A DNA stretch of 30,382 bases. Source: DATJHM01 sp035493895. GTDB taxonomy: Bacteria > Chloroflexota > Ktedonobacteria > Ktedonobacterales > Ktedonobacteraceae. Below, one piece after another: positions 7,232 to 14,095 of this stretch. Position numbers and translations under genes: made by a program. The stretch spans positions 1-30,382 of the forward strand of contig DATJHM010000248.1 of NCBI GenBank assembly GCA_035493895.1, in the 5' to 3' direction. The first letter of the stretch is position 1. Every line of letters begins with the position of its first letter. The notes beneath the pieces are model-generated. The model was not told the origin of the DNA. It did no database searches and worked only from the letters and a program-made list of their open reading frames with translations.

Positions 7232-7449
7232 AGAGAGAGTAGAGCTGATCGCAGACTGGATGGAGGGCATCTGGTTTACATCAGCATCTCAGGCCATGCG
7301 GACGTTCCATCATCGGCCTGAGTAGGAGACACAAGCGAGACGGTGCGTTACAGAGAAGTGATAGTCGGGCTCGAAGTACGTGGGCAAGACGCGCTAGCTC
7401 ACCTGCTTTGGAACATATTTGCGCGACTTTTATGTGTAGGAGGTTTCCA
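7232..7449 (+). other. lacI-transporter spacer with a hairpin
   Basis: The gap contains a CAGGCC (7290-7295) / GGCCTG (7315-7320) inverted repeat without a following T run, so it is not a simple terminator. It may tune read-through or protect the downstream message. No LacI-type palindrome and no convincing promoter are visible; TTGGAA-N17-TATGTG (7409-7437) is weak and runs into the ribosome-binding site. The binding-protein gene is therefore probably expressed from the 5940 promoter. Confidence 0.35.
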
Positions 7450-8472
7450 ATGTTTCAATCACTGAGAAGCTTTAAAGGTGCGACCATCGTCATGCTGCTC
7501 ATGCTTTTACTGGCAGCATGCGGCACGACTTCCGCTACCGGAGGCGCAACGACTACCACGACCACCACTGGCACCAGCTCACAGTCAACAAGCAGTAACC
7601 AGGTCACCTCGGGGAATGCCGCCAAGATTGCCCTGGTCACGATTAATCTCCAGGCCCTATTTTTTGTGCAGATGCTCGATGGAGCCAAGCAGGAGGCGCA
7701 GAAAGACCATGCCTCGCTGCTCGTCTATAACTCCAACAACGATCCATCGGCCGAGAGCAACGCAATCGACAACTACGTGCAGCAGAAAGTTGATGCCATC
7801 ATCGTCGATGCCATTGACGTGAACGGCATCAAGCCTGCAATTGAGCGAGCGGCGAAAGCGCACATCTATGTAGTTGCCGTGGATTCGGTCGTCACCGATC
7901 CCGCCGTCAGCACGCAGGTAGGTGTCGACAACTGCAACGCCGCGCAACAGCTCAGCACCAGCTTCGAGAACTGGAGTAGCCAGAAAGGGCTGAGCCATCC
8001 GAAGATGGGTGTTGTCGGGGCACTCAACTCCATGATTCAGAACCAGCGTAAGGACTGTTTTGTCAACGCAGTGCAGACCAAAGGAGCCAGCGTCTTGCAG
8101 ACCGTCGATGGGCAGAACCAGAATGACGTTGCCCAGACCGCGGCACAGAATCTCTACACCGCCAATCCCAACATGGATGTCGTCTACGCAACTGGCGAGC
8201 CTGCATTGATTGGTAGTATTGCCGCCGCACGTTCTCAGGGCAAGACGAATATTCCGATCTTCGGCTGGGATCTCAGTAAAGAGTCTATTACGGGCATTGA
8301 TGATGGTTTTGTCATCGCCGTCGTGCAGCAGGATGCAACCGGCGAGGGAGTGCAATCGGTCGACGCGGCGATCAAACTCAAGGCCGGTCAAACCGTTGCC
8401 AAGAACATCAACGTCCCGGTGACCATCGTTACCAAGGCCAACGTCGATAAATTCCGTTCGCAGTTCAACTAG
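7450..8472 (+). CDS. Sugar ABC transporter substrate-binding lipoprotein
   Basis: This 340-residue cluster B (ribose/xylose-type, Peripla_BP_4) binding protein begins with a lipoprotein signal. A hydrophobic stretch (residues ~11-22) ends in LLAAC with the lipid-modified Cys at 24, then a Ser/Thr-rich linker (24-55). The binding domain starts at AAKIALVTINLQALFF, with AIDNYVQQKVDAIIVDAIDV and IPIFGWDLSKESI as family-like segments. It should capture substrate outside the membrane and deliver it to the permease encoded downstream. The start is fixed by TAGGAGG (7437-7443), 6 nt before ATG 7450; an upstream in-frame TTG at 7408 would spoil the signal peptide. The ligand is not readable, but the family takes pentoses, hexoses, polyols, autoinducer-2 or nucleosides. 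Confidence 0.95.
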   Translation: MFQSLRSFKGATIVMLLMLLLAACGTTSATGGATTTTTTTGTSSQSTSSNQVTSGNAAKIALVTINLQALFFVQMLDGAKQEAQKDHASLLVYNSNNDPSAESNAIDNYVQQKVDAIIVDAIDVNGIKPAIERAAKAHIYVVAVDSVVTDPAVSTQVGVDNCNAAQQLSTSFENWSSQKGLSHPKMGVVGALNSMIQNQRKDCFVNAVQTKGASVLQTVDGQNQNDVAQTAAQNLYTANPNMDVVYATGEPALIGSIAAARSQGKTNIPIFGWDLSKESITGIDDGFVIAVVQQDATGEGVQSVDAAIKLKAGQTVAKNINVPVTIVTKANVDKFRSQFN

Positions 8473-8500
8473 TACATCATAGGAGTAGAGGTGGGTCGAA

Positions 8501-9259
8501 ATGAGTGACACAGCAAGTATGGTTCCTCGCGTCGAGCTACAGAACATCCAGAAAACCTTTGGAGCGGTGCAGTCGTTGCGAGGAGTCAATCTGAAAGTGT
8601 ATCCCGGTGAGGTGCTGGGGCTAGTTGGTGACAACGGGGCAGGCAAGAGCACCGTCATGAAAGTGCTCGCGGGCACAGTCGTGCCGGATCAGGGCAAGAT
8701 TCTCTATGATGGTCAGCCTGTGCACTTCGTGCGTCCGCGCGATGCGCGGAGACTGAGAATCGAGATGGTCTATCAGGATCTTGCGCTGTGTGACGATCTT
8801 GATGTGGCATCCAACCTTTTTCTGGGGCGAGAGCCTGTGCGCATGCCGGGCTTTATCAACCGCCAGCAGATGCATGAAGAGGCGCTTGCCCTGCTGGATT
8901 CGCTGGGGATCACACTCCCCAGCACACGCTTACCGGTTCGCTACATGTCTGGAGGTCAGCGTCAGGCCGTGGCAATCTGTCGGGCCGTCTCTTTCGATCC
9001 ATCTGTCTTAATCATGGACGAGCCCACATCAGCGCTGGCCGTACGCGAAGTGCGCATGGTTCTGGAGCTTATTCGCCGGGTTTCCGAGCGAGGTGTTTCA
9101 GTGATTCTGATTACACACCGTTTGCAAGACCTGTTCGAGGTCTGTGATCGCATTACCGTCATGTTTGAGGGACAGGACGCGGCCAATCTGCCCATCCAGC
9201 AGACAAATCTGGAGGATCTTGTGCATCATATGCTTGGCGTAGAGGAGAAGAGAGCATGA
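8501..9259 (+). CDS. Sugar ABC transporter ATPase, single-domain type
   Basis: This 252-residue nucleotide-binding subunit carries Walker A GDNGAGKST (43-51), Q-loop Gln 92 (VYQD), signature MSGGQ (149-153, with Met replacing the usual Leu), Walker B VLIMDEPTSAL (169-179) and the switch His 206 (ITHR). The RbsA/MglA/XylG relatives are usually ~500-residue tandem ATPases. This one has a single domain, as in the FrcA type, and must dimerise to power the permease. It follows the binding-protein gene by 28 nt with AGGAGTAGAGGTGGG in front, and overlaps the permease gene by 4 nt (ATGA), indicating one operon with coupled translation. Confidence 0.95.
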   Translation: MSDTASMVPRVELQNIQKTFGAVQSLRGVNLKVYPGEVLGLVGDNGAGKSTVMKVLAGTVVPDQGKILYDGQPVHFVRPRDARRLRIEMVYQDLALCDDLDVASNLFLGREPVRMPGFINRQQMHEEALALLDSLGITLPSTRLPVRYMSGGQRQAVAICRAVSFDPSVLIMDEPTSALAVREVRMVLELIRRVSERGVSVILITHRLQDLFEVCDRITVMFEGQDAANLPIQQTNLEDLVHHMLGVEEKRA

Positions 9260-10290
9260 GCGAAAAAATTGCCGTTGCCGATTCCGTAGAGCAGCCAGAT
9301 CGCGAGCTGACGAAGCGACGACTGGTCGGCCGCAATTACCTACAGCAAAATCTGCCTGCGCTAAGTATTACCGGTGTGCTGATCATACTGGTGATCATAT
9401 TCAGCACGACGACCAGCACCTTTCTTTTACCAGGAAACCTGATGAACATCCTGGAACAGGTAACGAGTACCCTGGTCGTTGGTGTTGCCATGACCTTTGT
9501 GATCACCACCTCCGGCACTGATCTCTCGGTTGGCTCGACGCTGGCCCTGATCAGTGCGCTCTCCGCAATGACGCTCCAGGCCACGGGCTCGGTCCTTCTG
9601 ACAGTCGTGGCGATGCTGGCCTTAGGGGCGGTGATCGGGGTAGTGAATGGCTGGTTCATCGCCTACCAGGGCATGCCGTCGTTTATTGTGACGCTGGGCA
9701 CGCTCTCAGTTTTTCAGGGCATCGCGTTGATGTTGACGCAGGGCTATTCTATTCCGGTAAGCACCAATTTTAGTTCATTCCTGATGATGGGACAGGGGCT
9801 TATCGGCGGATTCCCGGTGCCAGCATTGATTGCGATCGTGGTGGCGTTGCTGGGCTGGGTACTGCTGACGCGTACGAAATATGGGCAGTACGTCATTGGT
9901 ATTGGTTCAAACGAAGAGGCGGTGCGCCGGGCTGGCGTGAATACGCGCCTGATCAAGCTTTCGGTGTACGTGCTGGTGGGGATTATGGCGGCGTTGGCGG
10001 CGATGATCGTCACGGCGCGTCTCGGTTCGGGATCGGCGAACCAGGGCGATGGCTTCGAACTTCAGGTCATCGCGGCCGTGGTCCTTGGCGGCACCGACCT
10101 GTTTGGTGGGAAAGGGACGATGCTGGGGACCGTGATCGGCACGCTGGTCATCGGAGTGATTGGGAACGGGTTGATTTTGCTGCATCTTTCGCCTTTCTCG
10201 GTTGAAATCGTGCAGGGCGCGTTGCTGGTGGTAGCGATCTTTGCCAATCATCGCGTGCTCTCCCACTTCGCAAGGACGGAACGTAAATGA
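9256..10290 (+). CDS. Sugar ABC transporter permease (RbsC/FrcC type)
   Basis: This is a 344-residue membrane protein of the BPD_transp_2 family. After a ~30-residue cytoplasmic N terminus it has about nine to ten hydrophobic helices. Landmarks are NILEQVTSTLVVGVAMTFVI, TSGTDLSVGSTLAL, NGWFIAYQGMPSFIVTLG, the cytoplasmic coupling region KYGQYVIGIGSNEEAVRRAGVN, and AAVVLGGTDLFGGKGTMLG, all typical of ribose-class permeases. It would form the homodimeric channel with the ATPase encoded just upstream. It starts on the ATGA that ends the ATPase gene, and its own stop overlaps the start of the hydrolase gene by 4 nt, so uptake and the first breakdown step are made together. Confidence 0.95.
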   Translation: MSEKIAVADSVEQPDRELTKRRLVGRNYLQQNLPALSITGVLIILVIIFSTTTSTFLLPGNLMNILEQVTSTLVVGVAMTFVITTSGTDLSVGSTLALISALSAMTLQATGSVLLTVVAMLALGAVIGVVNGWFIAYQGMPSFIVTLGTLSVFQGIALMLTQGYSIPVSTNFSSFLMMGQGLIGGFPVPALIAIVVALLGWVLLTRTKYGQYVIGIGSNEEAVRRAGVNTRLIKLSVYVLVGIMAALAAMIVTARLGSGSANQGDGFELQVIAAVVLGGTDLFGGKGTMLGTVIGTLVIGVIGNGLILLHLSPFSVEIVQGALLVVAIFANHRVLSHFARTERK

Positions 10291-11321
10291 GTACAAACAC
10301 TTCTCAGATCATGACAGTGCGTGGGCCAATCTCGTCCGAAGAGCTTGGGGTAACGCTCATGCACGAGCACATTCTTATCCGAGGGGAAGGTCGTCATGGT
10401 GCGCCAGAGCCTGAGTTTCATCAGGCCCTGGACGATCAGCCGGTCAGTATTGAAATCCTGGGCGCATTGCGCAACAATCCTTTTTGCTGCTTCGATAACT
10501 GCCAGTTGCTCGATGAGGGACTGGCCCGGGAAGAGCTGGAAAACTTTGTGCAGGTTGGTGGTCGCACCGTCGTTGATCCCACCTGTCGCGGCATTGGGCG
10601 CTATCCGCAGGAATTGTATCGTCTCTCAGTGGCGACCGGGCTGAATATCGTGATAGGCTGCGGCTATTATCTGGAACAATTTCATGGGCCCGGAGTGCCT
10701 GCCATGACGCTGGAAGAGATTCAGCATGAGATCGAGGCCGATGTGCTGGAAGGTGATAACGGTATTCGTGCCGGGATCATTGGGGAAATTGGCATTTCGG
10801 CTGATTTTACGCCGCAAGAAGAAAAAGTACTGCGTGCCGCCGCGCGTGCCCAGGCGACCACGCGTGTGCCGCTTGAGGTACACCTGCCGGGCTGGGAGCG
10901 GCATGCGCACCGTGTTCTGGATATCGTAGAGCAAGAGGGCGCTGACTTGCAGATGGTCGTGCTCTGCCATATGAATCCCAGCGGACACGATTTCGCGTAC
11001 CAGAAAAGCCTGGCGGAGCGGGGAGCGTACCTTGGCTACGACATGATCGGCATGGACTTCTACTATGCCGATCAGAGTACGCAATCTCCGTGCGATGAAG
11101 AGAACGCGCTGGCCCTGGTGCGGCTCGCGGAAGCGGGTCTGCTGGATCGTGTGCTCATCTCGCAAGATGTGTTTCTGAAGACGCAACTTGTGCGTTATGG
11201 CGGAACTGGCTACGCGCACATCATGCACTATTTTGTACCACGCCTGCTGCGACACGGTTTTACCAGGCAAGATATTGATCAGCTATTGGTCACGAACCCG
11301 CGCAGCGTTTTTACCATATAG
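10287..11321 (+). CDS. Phosphotriesterase-family metallohydrolase
   Basis: This 344-residue TIM-barrel enzyme is of the amidohydrolase superfamily. Metal ligands are visible: HEH (His26, His28), Glu167 in GEIG, His199 in EVHL, His228 in VVLCH and Asp294 in ISQD. At the bridging position it has Glu in place of the carboxylated Lys of classic phosphotriesterase, as in the phosphotriesterase-homology (PHP) branch. Natural substrates of this branch are mostly lactones, esters or phosphorylated sugars rather than organophosphates. It lacks a signal peptide and is translationally coupled to the permease, so it probably acts on the compound just imported, for example by opening a sugar lactone. The actual reaction cannot be named from sequence. 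It is followed 15 nt later by the GATase1-like gene. Confidence 0.92.
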   Translation: MSTNTSQIMTVRGPISSEELGVTLMHEHILIRGEGRHGAPEPEFHQALDDQPVSIEILGALRNNPFCCFDNCQLLDEGLAREELENFVQVGGRTVVDPTCRGIGRYPQELYRLSVATGLNIVIGCGYYLEQFHGPGVPAMTLEEIQHEIEADVLEGDNGIRAGIIGEIGISADFTPQEEKVLRAAARAQATTRVPLEVHLPGWERHAHRVLDIVEQEGADLQMVVLCHMNPSGHDFAYQKSLAERGAYLGYDMIGMDFYYADQSTQSPCDEENALALVRLAEAGLLDRVLISQDVFLKTQLVRYGGTGYAHIMHYFVPRLLRHGFTRQDIDQLLVTNPRSVFTI

Positions 11322-11336
11322 GGAGAGAGATTTACC

Positions 11337-12086
11337 ATGGCTCATATCTGGATTCTTGGAGAATCCTGGGTTACCAATGCCACACACTTTAAAGGTTTTG
11401 ATCATTTTGTCAGTACCACCTTTCACTCAGGCGTAGATCCTTTGCAGCAAGCGTTGCAGGCCGCCGGGCACGAAGTGCGCTGGATGCCCTCCCATGAAGC
11501 GCAGCAGAACTTTCCGGGGGAGAAAAGCGAGCTCAACGGCGTCGATATCATTATTCTATCTGATATTGGGGCGAATACACTCTTACTGCATCCTAAGACG
11601 TGGCTTGAAGGAATACCGACGCCGAACCGTCTCAAGATGTTGCGCGATTGGACGCTGGAGGGTGGGCGTCTGGTGATGTGCGGGGGATACCTCTCGTTTG
11701 CGGGAATCTCTGCCAGCGGCTTCTATCATCGATCGCCGATTGAAGAGGTGCTTGGCGTCGAGATCTCGCCCTTTGATGACCGCGTGGAAGTGCCCGAGGG
11801 CGCGGTTGCCCGTGTTGAGCAGGCCGAACATCCCATTTTGCGAGGAATCGAGAGTACATGGCCGATACTGCTTGGCTATAACCGCATCAAGACGCGACCG
11901 GGAACAGAGGTGCTCGCCTCGATTAACGGCGACGATCCATTGCTTGCGGTCAGTCAGCAGGGCAAAGGTCGGTCGCTGGTCTGGACCTCAGATATCGGGC
12001 CGCACTGGTGCCCGTCGCCGTTCGTCCAGTGGGATGGGTATCAGCGGCTCTGGAACCAGGCCGTCGAGTGGCTGTGCCGGGCCTAG
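11337..12086 (+). CDS. GATase1-like protein (putative glutamine amidotransferase fold)
   Basis: This 249-residue protein matches the PF07090-type class I GATase-like family. Landmarks are HIWILGESWVTNATHFKGFD at the N terminus, VDIIILSDIGANTLLL, and the strand-turn LVMCGGYLSFAG with Cys115 near the nucleophile elbow. WTSDIGPHWCP near the end supplies a possible His. It lacks a classic, separate synthase partner, so amidotransferase activity should not be assumed; related flavodoxin-like ThuA proteins occur in sugar operons. GGGAGAGA precedes ATG 11337. It is the last gene of the LacI-controlled operon, next to the hydrolase and, across a repeat-filled gap, convergent with the XRE-GAF gene. 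Its role in metabolism of the imported compound is inferred from position only. Confidence 0.85.
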   Translation: MAHIWILGESWVTNATHFKGFDHFVSTTFHSGVDPLQQALQAAGHEVRWMPSHEAQQNFPGEKSELNGVDIIILSDIGANTLLLHPKTWLEGIPTPNRLKMLRDWTLEGGRLVMCGGYLSFAGISASGFYHRSPIEEVLGVEISPFDDRVEVPEGAVARVEQAEHPILRGIESTWPILLGYNRIKTRPGTEVLASINGDDPLLAVSQQGKGRSLVWTSDIGPHWCPSPFVQWDGYQRLWNQAVEWLCRA

Positions 12087-12111
12087 CACAGGTGAAGCCC
12101 TAATCATTTTC

Positions 12112-12166
12112 GTAGGGTGACGCGGATCGGCATGAAGCGCGGATCGGCATGAAGCGCGATCCCTAC
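12112..12166 (+). repeat. REP-like repeat with an internal tandem duplication
   Basis: GTAGGG (12112-12117) and CCCTAC (12161-12166) are inverted ends. Between them GCGGATCGGCATGAAGC occurs twice in tandem (12122-12138 and 12139-12155), followed by GCGATC. The duplication lengthens the loop while the ends are kept. Confidence 0.7.
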
Positions 12167-12177
12167 CTCAGCCGATG

Positions 12178-12230
12178 GGCGAGATGGCCGGGGGGGAACG
12201 CGGATCGGCATGAAGCGCGATCCCTACCTC
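12178..12230 (+). repeat. REP-like hairpin repeat, most intact copy
   Basis: GGCGAGATGGCCGG, GGGGAACGC, then the stem GGATCG (12202-12207) / CGATCC (12218-12223) around GCATGAAGCG, then CTACCTC. It shares its full right half with the 12112 element and most of its sequence with 449-497. Downstream, GCAAGG-CTAAA-CCTTGC (12311-12327) is a separate small hairpin near the end of the minus-strand gene. The 12087-12340 gap has no other content. Confidence 0.7.
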
Positions 12231-12340
12231 TGCCTTTCTTCGAGAGAGGGGATCTCAATAAATTGCCGATCCCCCCTCCTTATAAACAATAGATAGAATA
12301 GTCTCCACACGCAAGGCTAAACCTTGCAATCCCTCCACCT

Positions 12341-13339
12341 TTATTGCTCCTTCTTCTGCGTGCGCACAAGCTGGATCATTTCCTCTTCCAGCTGCTGCCA
12401 GACGCGTCGTTCCGCATCTGGCCACGTCAGATTCTGGTTCGCCGTCTGTTTCTTGCGCATCATCGCAATCACGCGTCGGCGAAAAGTGCCAATGTGTGCT
12501 TGTTGTTGCTTGAGACAGGGCATGATCTTCAGCTCAATGCATTCAATGGGATAGAACTGGTCGGTGGTGAAGGCAAGAGAAAGCAATTGTGTGTACGTTT
12601 GTAGCAGCGTGAGGCGATCTGACGAAAGAAAATAGTTGGGCTGCGTGCTGGAAACGAGCAGGCATCCGGCAATATGTTGTGCACAGAGAATGGGAAGAGC
12701 AACCGTACTGGCGAAGGGAACATGCTGGATGGCAGGGAATGGCAAATCGTTGTAGTTGTGCTCGGTCTGCCGCGATTGTGGATGGCAGACACTCACGACA
12801 TACCCGGCCAGCGATTCCGCGCCCAGTAAAAAGGGCTGATATTCCAGATCAGTGTTCCAGAAAGGCGTACCACGTCCTTCGCTCGTGCGCAGACTATGAA
12901 TTTTCCCATCACGAGCGGGCGGCATACACTGAATAACCCTCATCGCCATCCCCATAGATTGAGGGTCAAGCAGCATCAGAGCGTGCTTGAAGACCGCCGC
13001 ACATATCGTCTGGAACGTCCACCGATCGAGCGTCATAGCGCGTATTTCCAGGATCTGCTTAAAAAAAGAAACATTGATCTCATATAATAGATCGGACAAT
13101 GGTGCTGGCAGCATAAGATTCTCAGGCTCGAGCAATTTTGCAAAAAGATTTTGATGTCGCATAGGCAATGCCTGGTGCAACTGGATAAGATAATGCGGAC
13201 GCGGCTTTGAAGTGCCATTGATCCAGCGGAGCAAGCTCAAAGGATGAACGCCGATCTCGCTGGCAACGCGCTCCTGTTCGCCTGGTTGCTCCTGAAAATA
13301 CGTTTTGAGCCAGTCACGCCAGCTAGAACTTTCAAGCAT
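12341..13339 (-). CDS. XRE-type HTH plus GAF-domain regulator
   Basis: This 332-residue cytoplasmic protein has residues ~10-55 (ERVASEIGVHPLSLLRWINGTSKPRPHYLIQLHQAL) that resemble an XRE/Cro-like helix-turn-helix. Residues ~95-260 look like a GAF sensory domain, with FASTVALPILCAQHIAGCLLVSS as the strand pair typical of GAF. The C-terminal ~70 residues (KQQQAHIGTFRRRVIAMMRK and on) are charged and helical. GAF domains bind small ligands or haem; none is identifiable. Start ATG 13339 is chosen because GGAGGAAAGAAGGA lies just upstream on the minus strand; in-frame ATGs at 13357 and 13363 overlap or precede that site. It stands alone, divergent from the SCP2 gene, so its targets are unknown. 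Confidence 0.85.
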   Translation of the reverse strand: MLESSSWRDWLKTYFQEQPGEQERVASEIGVHPLSLLRWINGTSKPRPHYLIQLHQALPMRHQNLFAKLLEPENLMLPAPLSDLLYEINVSFFKQILEIRAMTLDRWTFQTICAAVFKHALMLLDPQSMGMAMRVIQCMPPARDGKIHSLRTSEGRGTPFWNTDLEYQPFLLGAESLAGYVVSVCHPQSRQTEHNYNDLPFPAIQHVPFASTVALPILCAQHIAGCLLVSSTQPNYFLSSDRLTLLQTYTQLLSLAFTTDQFYPIECIELKIMPCLKQQQAHIGTFRRRVIAMMRKKQTANQNLTWPDAERRVWQQLEEEMIQLVRTQKKEQ

Positions 13340-13580
13340 CTTCCTTCTTTCCTCCATAATCACGTATTGTGTAAGTAAAATAGATGCTTTTTGCCTATTT
13401 CCAGTTCTAGTTTATGTAATGAAGGAGGAATGCGCACCGTCAGAATAGACGTTTTTCTGGCAGATATTTTGCCGAAGGGTGGGCAGTGCAGTACGTTAGA
13501 ATGCAGAGGGTGTAGTTATGTATTATCTCGTTAGCCAGACTCGATCCCGAGAATTACCTGTGTCATAAAAAGAGTAAATA

Positions 13581-13589
13581 TGCTATAAT
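13581..13589 (+). promoter_or_regulatory. Extended -10 promoter for the SCP2/APC pair
   Basis: TGCTATAAT is a perfect extended -10 (TGN plus TATAAT). The -35 position at 17 bp reads TGTCAT and is poor, as is usual for extended -10 promoters. It would give a leader of about 80 nt to the ATG at 13675. Elsewhere the 13340-13674 spacer shows nothing clear. Confidence 0.6.
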
Positions 13590-13674
13590 CTTGTAATACA
13601 ATTAATAGACGTAAGATCATCTCCGGCATGGACTGAGCCCACTCTGCGAGATACCTCCAGGAGAAACGTGAGCC

Positions 13675-14037
13675 ATGGCAACATATGAAGAGCTTCGCGA
13701 AGCCCTCGCCGACTACGTCGAGCAGGCCTACAAAAGCAAGCGTGTGATGCGCTCATTGCGTCACTGGAATTGCCTGATTTATATCGAAGCGATCGACCTG
13801 GGGTGCGGGTACAGCATGCAGATCCGGGATTCCCAGGTGACAGTGCACGATGGCTCCAACGAGCAGCCAGATCTGATCGTCCAGGGGAACAGCGAAGATC
13901 TGGCCAATATTTTCTGGTGCGATGCGAACCCGGTTTCCGCATATATGCAGGGTGTGATCAAAACGAAGGGACCTCAGGATCATGTGATGCGGTTGGATGC
14001 CGTATCGTTGCTTATTTTCCTCGAACTCAACAAGTAG
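13675..14037 (+). CDS. SCP2 sterol-binding-like domain protein
   Basis: This is a 120-residue stand-alone domain. The C-terminal half fits the SCP2 pattern: PDLIVQGNSEDLANIFWCDA, PVSAYMQGVIKTKG, then a final hydrophobic helix (MRLDAVSLLIFLEL). SCP2 domains form a hydrophobic cavity for lipids, fatty acyl chains or other apolar ligands. There is no signal peptide or membrane segment, so it is cytoplasmic. CAGGAGA precedes ATG 13675 by about 10 nt. It lies 58 nt ahead of the APC permease gene on the same strand, so the two are probably cotranscribed, although no link between lipid binding and amino-acid uptake is known to me. Pairing could be incidental. Confidence 0.75.
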   Translation: MATYEELREALADYVEQAYKSKRVMRSLRHWNCLIYIEAIDLGCGYSMQIRDSQVTVHDGSNEQPDLIVQGNSEDLANIFWCDANPVSAYMQGVIKTKGPQDHVMRLDAVSLLIFLELNK

Positions 14038-14095
14038 TAAGCGGGGAAGAATTGCGCATTTTTGCTGGATGTTTTTTTTGTGAGGGGATTTGGGG

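Noticed and set aside
7290..7320. CAGGCC/GGCCTG hairpin as an intrinsic terminator between lacI and the transporter
   Set aside because: The loop is long and there is no following T run, so it is noted only as a possible read-through modulator.
7657..8676. Long minus-strand open frame (339 codons)
   Set aside because: It lies opposite the binding-protein gene, with no family resemblance and no ribosome-binding site; it is a mirror of the coding strand's codon bias.
10626..11270. Minus-strand open frame opposite the phosphotriesterase-family gene
   Set aside because: The plus strand carries all metal ligands of the family; the antisense frame is a shadow.
12311..12327. GCAAGG-CTAAA-CCTTGC hairpin as a terminator
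   Set aside because: The stem is only 6 bp and has no U tract on either strand.
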